From: CAVZMI01 sp050011775 | GTDB lineage: Bacteria > Bacteroidota > Ignavibacteria > UBA10030 > CAVZMI01 | Reading direction: 5' to 3' | Assembly (NCBI GenBank): GCA_050011775.1 | Contig: JBEKIL010000001.1 | Coordinates: 310,001-374,000 of the forward strand | Length of the DNA: 64,000 nt | Shown: in pieces, positions 43,501 through 51,191 of the stretch | Position numbering within the stretch: position 1 is the first letter of the stretch | How the letters are laid out: each line of letters begins with the position of its first letter | Notes under the pieces: generated by a model | Seen by the model: the letters and a program-made list of their open reading frames with translations, nothing else | The model's database searches: none | Told to the model about the DNA's origin: nothing | Made by a program: the position numbers and the translations under genes

Positions 43501-43744
43501 GGTTTATAATGGAAGGACATATATCCGCTATTATCTTGGAGGGTCGGCATCGGTTGTGATCAAAATCTATGATATTGCAGGCGACAGGATAGCGGAATTT
43601 TCCGGACCCGGTATTGGCGGTATTGATAACGAAGTTGAATGGAATACAGCCTCTTTTCAACCGGGCATTTATCTGGCAAAGATCGAAGCACGTGGAACAG
43701 CGGGTTCGGGAGACGTGTTTATTAAGATTGCAATTGTGAAATGA
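40589..43744 (+). CDS. M6-like secreted protein lacking the HExxH motif, with T9SS sorting domain
   Basis: 1051 residues. Signal peptide, then an immune-inhibitor-A/M6-like region (~45-470) including TLRVLAIMIQFQPDSD and the post-catalytic signature LGLPDLYN ... GRFGLMDG. Where active M6 enzymes have HExGH just before LGLPDLY, this protein reads AMIGSH (residues ~258-263). Both zinc-binding His positions and the catalytic Glu are missing, so it is probably not an M6 protease. VCBS/FG-GAP-type repeats follow at ~750-920 (GDVNGDGKREMV, ADIDNDGKEDII, GDIDGDGSVDIV), which suggest Ca2+-binding propeller blades. A C-terminal type-A T9SS domain (~965-1051: WPNPVYNG, IYDIAGDRIAEF, PGIYLAKIEARG) predicts export and cell-surface attachment. 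Confidence 0.85.
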   Translation: MRSLLCWLVGSMIAVSVAHAQQLSHPLSLDGGDSFFRLNVAPSVITHPDTLRVLAIMIQFQPDSDSRTTGNGTFDISQSADTLFDPPPHNLQYFLNHLKFAENYFRKVSNGKLIVQSEVVNRLFIVSKKMQAYAPQLIGTDYTPLAQLMVDAWRLADSLSPEIDFSRYNTFIIFHAGAGRDFNLAEQGNPLPYDLPSLYLNLQSAKKFLGNSFEGIPVDSGKTFITSSIILPETERLVIGEGIFSTLINYSWNGLLAAMIGSHLGLPDLYNTSNGQSGIGRFGLMDGAGFFSYHGLFPPEPSAWERIALGWAKVIEVPSGISEVRVHAVGLHDGSDSIIFKVPINSREYYLIENRNRDPLKNGQLVSMIVNGQLVTQHFNGDTTDIALFNEDNPNAIRGVLVDVEDYDWSLPGGVDTNNVVYDGGMLIWHIDENIISARLETNTINNDPLQRGVDLEEADGSQDIGQSYGMLDPAAGSEYGTLFDYWYLGNKAPLFIGRFDETTHPPALTNSYLPSHVSIDDFSLRGPIMSARVRIGDDRVQPLTGFPKKIGTVEPKQSPVALFGTPNIKPIIFTPSSKGLYGFSLFSDTSNSPMVWGWICDSTGLILKQPSPIMSIALIPADPAYGNKQVFACVDSTDAVLFTGGEGKCSSIHYITDGHPGEYNIVTHKSAIIGMKQAQASPAFLVGDDYGRIEIIDLSGTFKQSRSISNLPIVTFLGPVENDTTWVAVAEDRVTTSAGVNIPVQDKKIVGAAAGDVNGDGKREMVLVTSSRDILVYSFLGDLISGFSLKVPDSIVTSPAIADIDNDGKEDIILTVGRTLLVMNYCGSAIDNFPVQFPSGEPMTASPVVGDIDGDGSVDIVVGLSNGEIAAVNKRGKMLTGFPLTAGGAVVTTPFLFNILGKVGLAVSCGDSSLYAWQFNTQYVDSLMPWPGYHHDATQSNTTAVKETVSHRLPVSEFLPKSRAYNWPNPVYNGRTYIRYYLGGSASVVIKIYDIAGDRIAEFSGPGIGGIDNEVEWNTASFQPGIYLAKIEARGTAGSGDVFIKIAIVK

Positions 43745-43756
43745 CATCATTCGGCC

Positions 43757-44404
43757 ATGCGAAAACTTTTAATTCCACTTTACTTTTTCGCTCTGGTGGG
43801 GTGTCGTGAAGAACTCCCAGTTGATGAAGGCTCTCCAAGAATTGTCGGATACAGGATCGAGGGATCTGTTGTCGACAGTCTTGATCGGGGTATTGGTGAT
43901 GTGTCTGTTCGGCTGGCTTATACATATATATTCATTGACTCAGTTTTGCCAGAATCACGGCAATTGATAGTTCCTCATACCGGAACGGTGAAGATAAAAA
44001 TTTTTGATATGTCCAACTCTATGATCCGGCAGCTATTTGCAGGGGATGTTGGACCAGGAGAAATCTATTATCCGTGGGATTATCGTGATAGTCAGAGGAG
44101 ATATGTGGGAAGCGGATTGTATTTTTACAGCTTCTCTCTTGATGAAGAAGAATTGGTCTCCTACCCGATTCTCATCGATAGTGCTGTAACAACATCCACC
44201 GAAAATGACGGTTACTTCGCCATCGAAGATGTTCACTTTCCGATTGGTGCTATTGTACCGAGATTTTCGAAGGAGGGAATATTTGGGGGGAATTTTTTAA
44301 TTTTTAACACGGTCAATTTAATTTTTGAATTGGATGCACATCGGGTGGTTCGTGAGGTTACACTCCATCAAAGTCAGGTTGTCACGCTGAAACAAACATT
44401 ATAA
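43757..44404 (+). CDS. Lipoprotein with carboxypeptidase-regulatory/FlgD-like beta domains
   Basis: 215 residues. A lipoprotein signal with lipobox ALVGC puts Cys at residue ~16. A short regulatory-like beta domain follows (IEGSVVDSLDRGIGDVSVRL), then a FlgD-Ig-like unit (KIKIFDMSNSMIRQLF; SGLYFYSFSLDEEEL) of the kind often found next to T9SS cargo. No catalytic motif. It sits in the same operon as the T9SS cargo and barrel protein; an outer-membrane accessory role is possible but not shown. Confidence 0.65.
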   Translation: MRKLLIPLYFFALVGCREELPVDEGSPRIVGYRIEGSVVDSLDRGIGDVSVRLAYTYIFIDSVLPESRQLIVPHTGTVKIKIFDMSNSMIRQLFAGDVGPGEIYYPWDYRDSQRRYVGSGLYFYSFSLDEEELVSYPILIDSAVTTSTENDGYFAIEDVHFPIGAIVPRFSKEGIFGGNFLIFNTVNLIFELDAHRVVREVTLHQSQVVTLKQTL

Positions 44405-44420
44405 GTAATATGCGGAGTTT

Positions 44421-47400
44421 ATGCGACGTCTATTCTTTGTCATAGTGTTCATACTACATACCGCGGCAATGAATGCTCAGGAATATTTCAATCATCCCGA
44501 ATTAGTCTGGAAAACGATAGAAACCCCGCATTTCCGTGTGCATTACCATGAAGGGGCAGAGCGGACAGGCCGGACAGTAGCAAAGATCGCCGAAGAGATT
44601 TACGGGCCTGTTACATCATTTTACCAGCACGAACCCGACCAAAAAGTCGACATGGTAATAAAAGATTACGATGATTATTCGAATGGAGCAGCATATTTTC
44701 TCGATAATAAAATAGAATTTTGGGCACCTGCGCTCGATTTTGAACTGCGTGGTACGCACAATTGGCTCAGGAATGTTGTCACCCATGAATTCACGCATAT
44801 TATTCAAATTCAAACAAGTTTAAAATTCACCAGACGCATTCCCGCCATTTATCTGCAGATACTGAGCTATGAATCTGAACGGCGTCCGGATGTGCTGTAT
44901 GGATATCCCAATGTCATTGTATCATATCCATATTCGAGTTTTGTTGTTCCGGCATGGTTTGCCGAAGGGACCGCTCAATACAATCGGCCGCAATTTGGAT
45001 ATGACTCCTGGGATACTCATCGTGATATGATACTGCGCATGTATGCTCTCGACGGAAAAATGTTATCATGGAATGAAATGGCAGTGTTCGGAAAAACCAG
45101 CCTCGGGAATGAATCGTCATATAATGCCGGTTTTGCCTTTGCTGCATATCTCGGCCAGCGATACGGTGATGAAAAGATTCGGGAAATTTCCAATAATCTT
45201 CAACGGCTTGATGCCGTCTCAATCGACGGTGCTATTGAGCGGGCGTTGGGAAAACCGGCCCGGGAAATCTACAATGAGTGGCGCGATCTTCTTGTACGTT
45301 CATACCGTGAAAGAACCGATACGATTCGTGCATCGCGTGTCGAAGGTGAAATTATTGGTGATGTCGGTTTTGCAAACCTTTCTCCTGCGTTTTCGCCTGA
45401 TGGGAAAAAGATCGCCTATATATCAAATAAAGAAGCCGATTACTTCGGTACGTCATCACTTTTTATCTATGATTGCGATACAAAACGTGAAGAAGAAATC
45501 CCTGAAAAAGTTAGAACGCAACTTTCATGGTCACATGATGGATCGAAAATTTATTATGCAAAACTCACGCGCGAAAACACATTCTTTTCAAATCTTTCGG
45601 ATCTCTTCGAATATACACTCGCATCGGGCGATGAACGACGGATTACGCATGGTGCCCGCGGCGGTGGCCCCGATATCTCACCTGATGGCCAGATGCTGAT
45701 ATGTGTCGTTGAACGCGACGGGACGCAGAATCTTGCAACCGTTGACGTACAGAGCGGGAATGTGACCGTTGTGACTTCCTATGCGAACGGGGAACAGATT
45801 TCATCTCCGCGCTGGTCGCCGGACGGCCGTGAAATCGTATTTAGCATGGCAAAGCGGGAAAAGCAAGATATTATGATATACGATTGCAACCGGCAAACGG
45901 TATCGGGAATTGTGGTCGGCTTGTACGATGCACGGAATCCGGTGTTTTCGAGTGATGGCCGGGAAATCATATTTTCGTCCGATTCTTCGGGGATTTTTAA
46001 CCTGTATGGAGTCGATAGAGTAACCTGTCAACAACGCCAGCTTACAAATGTCCTCGGCGGTGCATTAATGCCGAGTGTGAATGCGTCGGGCGATATTGCT
46101 TACACCAGTTATACATCGGGGGGATTCAAGCTCGCTCTTCTTTCCGATGGGATGAAACCGCGGCCGACACCGATTCTCTTTGTGAAATACGACAATGCAC
46201 TCCCATATTTCACCCATAAGGATCTTCTGGCATCGCTCGAGAGACATCCCACGGGGAATGCCATGCCCTGGAAATCGCTGCGCGAGTTCACCGATGATAA
46301 TATCCCACCCGTTGAATCACGCGAGTACAAGAATACTTTTTCAAGTCTTTCGTTTTTTCCTGTGCTTCGGTTCGATAATTACAATACAAAGAATGCCGGT
46401 ATCGATATTGTGAAACCGGGAATCTATATCGCTTCAAATGATGTTCTCGATCGATTCGGACTTCAAGGGTTTGCATTCATCAATACACGATTTGAGCGCG
46501 ATCTCTATCTCTCATTTGAATATCGCGATAAAATTCCTTTATTCTACCAGCTGGGCCTTTCGCCGACATTATCATTAGATTTATATAGCACATCACGAAA
46601 ATCATATATATCTGATTTTGTGTGGAACCAAGCTGAGATTCCACTCACGATTACCTATGGATTGTTTGAATTCGACGCCACGTTCCGTCAACCAATTTAT
46701 AGTGACGCACATATCCTCAAATACGGCTATATTCATAGCCGTTATAGTAGTGACATCAGTGGATTCTCGGATACAGGTCCAGCAGGTACAGGTATTTATT
46801 ATAATGGAACAAGTGAATTGTATTATATCGGAAATATTCTATGGTTCCAGTGGGAATATAGTGGAATAGTCCCAGCAAGGACATCCGAAATTCGTCCTGT
46901 CGGAATAACAGTGAAGCTGAGATACGAGTATGAGTTTAGCAAATTCAATAATAATAAGGGATATGAGAGCAATGAAGGATTCCCAACCCCCATATATGAT
47001 AAAATCCGTTTTCATAAAACAGAAATACAATTTAAACATCATTTTGCACTTCCGGGATGGAAGCATACATTGTCGGTAGGTTTGCGCGGGGGCATGATTT
47101 TCGGACCGCCGGTACCGAAATTTTTCGATCTCTATGCCGGCGGAATATCCGGCATGAAAGGATATTCATTCTTTGCGATGGGAGGCAATTCAATTGCTAC
47201 TGTGAATCTCACATATCGGTTTCCGATTTCAGAGTCACTCGATACACGGTTCCTTCAGATTTATTTTGATAAACTTTATGGGGCAATCTTTGCCGACTGG
47301 GGTGATGCATGGGACGAAGGGATGCCCGTCATAAGAGATTTTAAAAAAGATGTCGGCGCAGAACTCCGCCTTGAATCATTCTCATTCTACGCTTTTCCGA

Positions 47401-47546
47401 CGCGTATATCGTTAAGCGCCGCCTACGGACTCGATCAGTTTAACAGAATATTTGAAGGCCGGGATGTAATCGAAGGGCGAAAATTTATAACATACGGAAA
47501 AGAATGGAGATTGTATTTCACTGTGCTGTTTGGATTTGAGTTGTGA
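44421..47546 (+). CDS. Gluzincin-like peptidase, TolB-type propeller and outer-membrane barrel fusion
   Basis: 1041 residues with a signal peptide (cleavage after MNAQ). Residues ~25-290 are an M1/MA-type metallopeptidase-like domain: zinc motif VVTHEFTHIIQIQ (~120-132) and downstream Glu in PAWFAEGTAQY (~175-185), the third ligand. Residues ~300-560 carry TolB/PD40 beta-propeller repeats (LSPAFSPDGKKIAYISN, SPRWSPDGREIVFS, NPVFSSDGREIIFSSD). From ~600 to the C-terminus (FTVLFGFEL) are amphipathic strands resembling BamA/Omp85-type barrels, including GGISGMKGYSF and the late GAIFADWGDAWDEG. It appears to be an outer-membrane protein with a periplasmic, possibly active, protease. Role and substrate unknown. 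Confidence 0.8.
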   Translation: MRRLFFVIVFILHTAAMNAQEYFNHPELVWKTIETPHFRVHYHEGAERTGRTVAKIAEEIYGPVTSFYQHEPDQKVDMVIKDYDDYSNGAAYFLDNKIEFWAPALDFELRGTHNWLRNVVTHEFTHIIQIQTSLKFTRRIPAIYLQILSYESERRPDVLYGYPNVIVSYPYSSFVVPAWFAEGTAQYNRPQFGYDSWDTHRDMILRMYALDGKMLSWNEMAVFGKTSLGNESSYNAGFAFAAYLGQRYGDEKIREISNNLQRLDAVSIDGAIERALGKPAREIYNEWRDLLVRSYRERTDTIRASRVEGEIIGDVGFANLSPAFSPDGKKIAYISNKEADYFGTSSLFIYDCDTKREEEIPEKVRTQLSWSHDGSKIYYAKLTRENTFFSNLSDLFEYTLASGDERRITHGARGGGPDISPDGQMLICVVERDGTQNLATVDVQSGNVTVVTSYANGEQISSPRWSPDGREIVFSMAKREKQDIMIYDCNRQTVSGIVVGLYDARNPVFSSDGREIIFSSDSSGIFNLYGVDRVTCQQRQLTNVLGGALMPSVNASGDIAYTSYTSGGFKLALLSDGMKPRPTPILFVKYDNALPYFTHKDLLASLERHPTGNAMPWKSLREFTDDNIPPVESREYKNTFSSLSFFPVLRFDNYNTKNAGIDIVKPGIYIASNDVLDRFGLQGFAFINTRFERDLYLSFEYRDKIPLFYQLGLSPTLSLDLYSTSRKSYISDFVWNQAEIPLTITYGLFEFDATFRQPIYSDAHILKYGYIHSRYSSDISGFSDTGPAGTGIYYNGTSELYYIGNILWFQWEYSGIVPARTSEIRPVGITVKLRYEYEFSKFNNNKGYESNEGFPTPIYDKIRFHKTEIQFKHHFALPGWKHTLSVGLRGGMIFGPPVPKFFDLYAGGISGMKGYSFFAMGGNSIATVNLTYRFPISESLDTRFLQIYFDKLYGAIFADWGDAWDEGMPVIRDFKKDVGAELRLESFSFYAFPTRISLSAAYGLDQFNRIFEGRDVIEGRKFITYGKEWRLYFTVLFGFEL

Positions 47547-47581
47547 AAAATATCTCTCATAAAATATTTTTGGGGGTACAA

Positions 47582-48502
47582 ATGCGACTGTCGATTGCAT
47601 TCATGCTTATCGTGATGGCAGCACCATTACTCCTCGCCGGTGGGGAAAAAAATTCACGGGGCGGTGAGAATACATTTACCACAAGTGGAGATATCCGGAC
47701 TGACATTCTATCGATTTCCAGTCGGCCACTTGGTATGCTTGCAGCAGAAGGAGAAGAAGAAATTCATCGGAAATCGCCATACCTTGCTGCAGGACTTTCG
47801 GCTGTTCTCCCCGGTGCCGGTGAATTCTATTCGGAGAGCTATTGGAAAAGCGCCTTATTTATCGCGGTAGAAGCAACACTCTGGACTGTCAATATCATCT
47901 ATAATAATAAAGGGGATAAGCAGACAGATATTTTTAAAAAATATGCCGACGAACACTGGAGCGTCGTCAGCTATGCAGAATGGATTAATGCAAATTTGAA
48001 GTATCTCAACCCTCAGCTTGACGCAGCACAATATGTAATACCCATTGATCCCGATCCCAATAATAAACTTCCCCCATGGAAGCGTGTCGATTGGAATACG
48101 CTCAACAACACCGAAGATGCTGTCAGCAAGGATCCCAACTCACCGGGAAGCTATTTTTCTCATCATCTGGCGCAATACGGTGATCAGCAGTACTACGAAA
48201 TGATCGGGAAGTATCATCAGTTCGTTCATGGATGGGATGAAACGGATTTCAACGCACCAATCGATCAGGTTACACCTCAATTGACATTGTACGCAGGTCA
48301 GCGCGGGAAAGCAAACAATTTATACAACACGGCCAGTACGGCGACAACCATCATAGTCTTGAACCACGTTCTGAGTGCTTTGGATGCGGCGTGGAGCGCT
48401 CATTCGTACAACACGATTCACGCTGAGGTGATCATGCAAAGAATGCCGACACCGCAAATGGTTCTTTATGTGCCTACCATGAAGATTTCCGTAAGCTTTT
48501 AG
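47582..48502 (+). CDS. Exported protein of unknown function, DUF5683-like
   Basis: 306 residues from the ATG at 47582, which has GGGGG five bases upstream (the longer in-frame start at 47543 overlaps the preceding gene). Signal peptide (cleavage near LLLAGG). A segment with two hydrophobic helices (SPYLAAGLSAVLPGAGEFYS, then WKSALFIAVEATLWTVNII) resembles the DUF5683 pattern (PGxGxxY). The C-terminal half is Asn/Tyr-rich and ends in another hydrophobic stretch. Function unknown; probably membrane-associated. A weak palindrome (AAATAG/CTATTT, 48503-48518) separates it from the convergent lptG gene. Confidence 0.65.
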   Translation: MRLSIAFMLIVMAAPLLLAGGEKNSRGGENTFTTSGDIRTDILSISSRPLGMLAAEGEEEIHRKSPYLAAGLSAVLPGAGEFYSESYWKSALFIAVEATLWTVNIIYNNKGDKQTDIFKKYADEHWSVVSYAEWINANLKYLNPQLDAAQYVIPIDPDPNNKLPPWKRVDWNTLNNTEDAVSKDPNSPGSYFSHHLAQYGDQQYYEMIGKYHQFVHGWDETDFNAPIDQVTPQLTLYAGQRGKANNLYNTASTATTIIVLNHVLSALDAAWSAHSYNTIHAEVIMQRMPTPQMVLYVPTMKISVSF

Positions 48503-48512
48503 AAATAGATTT

Positions 48513-49598
48513 CTATTTTCTTACACGGATGATATTCATTACAGCGGCGGCGATAAAGATGATATTTGCCAGCCATGCGGTCAGCATTGGATTTAGCGAG
48601 CCGTTGTAGCCGAAGACCTGGCTGATTTTCATGAATGCGAGATAGACAAAACAGAGGCCTATACTGATTCCGAACTGAACGGCAAGGCCTGACCGGCGTT
48701 TTGTTGCCGCGAAAGGCACTCCGAAAAGAACGACAATAAAGCTCGCAAAAGGAAATGAGATTTTTGAATAGAAATCGACCTGCCACCGGGCTACATCATT
48801 CCCGCTTTCCTGCTGTTTCTGGATGAAGTCCCCCATTTCGCGATATCCCATTTCATCCGGCCGTTCGATTTTTTTTGTAACGTCTTCTGGAGTAAATCGA
48901 AGAGAACGGAATACAAGCGAACCAAAAGAAGAAATTGATTCATGCGCTGGCGTAAACGTTCGATATGTCCCTTCAAAAAGAATCCATGCGTGCTGGGTGC
49001 TGTCCCAGTTCATCTGTCGTGAGTCGTAACGGGAGGTAAGAACGGTAGCATTTGTATCGCTGAAATCCTGAATACTGATTTTCCATGCAATGTTGCGTTG
49101 ATTGTCGAAAGTCTCGATACTCACGATGCGTGTCTGTGAATCCTGAAAGTAAATATTATCCCGGCCGTACCGCTCGCCGTACCATCTCAGATAAACGCGT
49201 TCGATAAAAATTTTTTTCTTGTTTACATGTGGGACAATCCATCCGTTAAAATAAATCGATCCTGCACTTATTAGAAACGCTACGATAAGAAACGGGAGCA
49301 TGAATCGATAAAGACTCATCCCACTGGCTTTGAGAACAGTAATTTCATTCGATGTAGACATCCGGCCGGTTGTAAAGAGACAGGCAAGAAGCATTGCGAT
49401 GGGAGTAACCAGCTTGATGATCTCGGGCATGAAATAGATATAATATTCAACAATGACAGGTTCAGGGACTTTGCTGTCGAGGAAATCATCGAGGTGCTCC
49501 ATCAAATCGATGATGATGAAAAGAATAATAAAGGCAAGAAGAGCGAAAAGCAGCGTGCCAATGAATTGCCGTATGATATATCTATCGATTCGTTTCAT
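48513..49598 (-). CDS. lptG: LptG-type LPS transport permease (YjgQ family)
   Basis: 361 residues with three membrane helices at each end (LLFALLAFIILFIIIDLMEH; LVTPIAMLLACLFTTGRMST; C-terminal FASFIVVLFGVPFAA, FVYLAFMKISQVFGY, LTAWLANIIFIAAAVM). A periplasmic beta-jellyroll lies between (~110-260). LptF and LptG form the membrane part of the LptB2FG ABC extractor that passes lipopolysaccharide to LptC/LptA. It starts inside the end of the upstream gene (ATGA overlap, 49595-49598). Confidence 0.85.
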   Translation of the reverse strand: MKRIDRYIIRQFIGTLLFALLAFIILFIIIDLMEHLDDFLDSKVPEPVIVEYYIYFMPEIIKLVTPIAMLLACLFTTGRMSTSNEITVLKASGMSLYRFMLPFLIVAFLISAGSIYFNGWIVPHVNKKKIFIERVYLRWYGERYGRDNIYFQDSQTRIVSIETFDNQRNIAWKISIQDFSDTNATVLTSRYDSRQMNWDSTQHAWILFEGTYRTFTPAHESISSFGSLVFRSLRFTPEDVTKKIERPDEMGYREMGDFIQKQQESGNDVARWQVDFYSKISFPFASFIVVLFGVPFAATKRRSGLAVQFGISIGLCFVYLAFMKISQVFGYNGSLNPMLTAWLANIIFIAAAVMNIIRVRK

Positions 49599-50983
49599 TC
49601 ATTTCTCGGGTTTGTTTCAGTGGATTCGATGCGGAATCGACGCGGAAGAAATCTTGAAAAGAAACTCCAATCAATAAGCTGGTTTTCATGGAGCGACCGA
49701 AAAACAAGGAAAATTCCGAGTACCCCGAGAAGAACATTGGCTATCCACATTCCGACCATCGGAGATACCAGATCGCGATCGGCAAGTTTTTCTCCACCGA
49801 TGAGGCATACCCAGTAAAGAACGAAAAAGCCCAGACTTAATCCACAGGCAACTCCAAATCCACCCCGCCTGACCATAATCCCGAGGGGAACACCGACAAG
49901 AACGAATACAATGCATGCAAATGGTATCGAATATTTTTTATGAATTTCAACCCAGTAACTATCAATCATATGACGATAACTGTTTTCGATGATAAAGGTA
50001 TTGTTTTGAACTGTGGATTCAAGTATCCGGATTTTTGTCGAAGCGCGTGCATGCGAGTCTCCCGGTAAAAATGGTTCGTTGGAATGTGTTGTACTATCCA
50101 GCATCTGATCGACCTGTTGATCTACTCCCTGTCTGATATGATCATTCAACTGATCGACAATTCTCTGAACACTGTCGGCTACGCCGCGCATGGCCCCGGC
50201 GCTGAGTTCCCGGTCGCCTCGTCTGATATTTTTTTCTTCATCCGCTTTGGTGCGTGTAAAATTATATCCTTCGACGTTCATCACAATCCGGTGCTTGTCA
50301 AATAATATGCGGCGGTACTGCTTATAATCGGTCAGATCCAGCTCGTGAATTTCTCCATCCCGCAAATCCATGATGAGTTTCCGATAGTCGGGCGAGAACG
50401 AAAGAATCCCGGTCGTTGCAGTAACAACGACATTCGAATTAGGCCGTGTATAATCATAAATCGTAATTCCTTCGAGATCATTGGAATGCTCGAATGTCTT
50501 TTTTACCAGTATGCTATATCCGGGGACGGACTGTGTGAATAATCCGGGAGTGATTCCGAATGTCGGTTTTTTTCGCTCTATATCTGATCGTAAAATCCGA
50601 GCCCTATGGTTTGCCTCGGGGAGTATCTTATTGTCGAATTCGAACAATAGAATGGTAATAACAATAGCTGCGATCATAACCGGAAAGGCCATTCTATAAA
50701 TACTAACCCCTGCCGCTTTCATGGCCGTGATCTCATGGGTCGAAGATAAACTGCCAAAGGCCATCAACGTTGAGATAAGCACTGACATAGGTACGGCAAG
50801 AACCACCATCCAGGCCAGATTCAACACGATCAATTCTGTAATTACCCAGGCCCCAAGGCCTTTCCCGACCAGTTGATCAAGCCCCTTGACTAAAAATTGA
50901 AGGAGAAAAATAAACATCAGGGTACCAAAAGAGAAAATGAATGGTCCGGCATGGGCACGCAGTATGTAGCGGTATACTTTCAT
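49595..50983 (-). CDS. lptF: LptF-type LPS transport permease (YjgP family)
   Basis: 462 residues, three N-terminal helices (FIFSFGTLMFIFLLQFLVK; WMVVLAVPMSVLISTLMAFG; VMIAAIVITILLFEF) and three at the C-terminus. The periplasmic jellyroll is larger than in its partner, with an insertion at ~230-330 (KADEEKNIRRGDRELSAG). First gene of a two-gene operon with lptG and divergent from sprA. The order F then G is assigned by analogy; both genes belong to one family. Confidence 0.8.
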   Translation of the reverse strand: MKVYRYILRAHAGPFIFSFGTLMFIFLLQFLVKGLDQLVGKGLGAWVITELIVLNLAWMVVLAVPMSVLISTLMAFGSLSSTHEITAMKAAGVSIYRMAFPVMIAAIVITILLFEFDNKILPEANHRARILRSDIERKKPTFGITPGLFTQSVPGYSILVKKTFEHSNDLEGITIYDYTRPNSNVVVTATTGILSFSPDYRKLIMDLRDGEIHELDLTDYKQYRRILFDKHRIVMNVEGYNFTRTKADEEKNIRRGDRELSAGAMRGVADSVQRIVDQLNDHIRQGVDQQVDQMLDSTTHSNEPFLPGDSHARASTKIRILESTVQNNTFIIENSYRHMIDSYWVEIHKKYSIPFACIVFVLVGVPLGIMVRRGGFGVACGLSLGFFVLYWVCLIGGEKLADRDLVSPMVGMWIANVLLGVLGIFLVFRSLHENQLIDWSFFSRFLPRRFRIESTETNPRNE

Positions 50984-51191
50984 AGGGTATTGAAATATAA
51001 GAAAACCTTGAAATTAATGCGAGAAATTGTTACAATTATGCTGTATATTTCGTCAATTCTATGCTACGAAAGAAATCCACGGAGGTACTATCGATTAATT
51101 GGTATCGGTTCAAAATCGTAATTCCCTTGGATGTCCTTGAACCAGCAAGGCCGGATATCCCAGTATTCTAGCAACTTCTTAGTATACTGAA

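Noticed and set aside
51090..51125. tRNA T-arm-like GGTTCAAAATC in the lptF-sprA gap
   Set aside because: The flanking bases do not form the five-pair T stem and no acceptor or anticodon arm is present.
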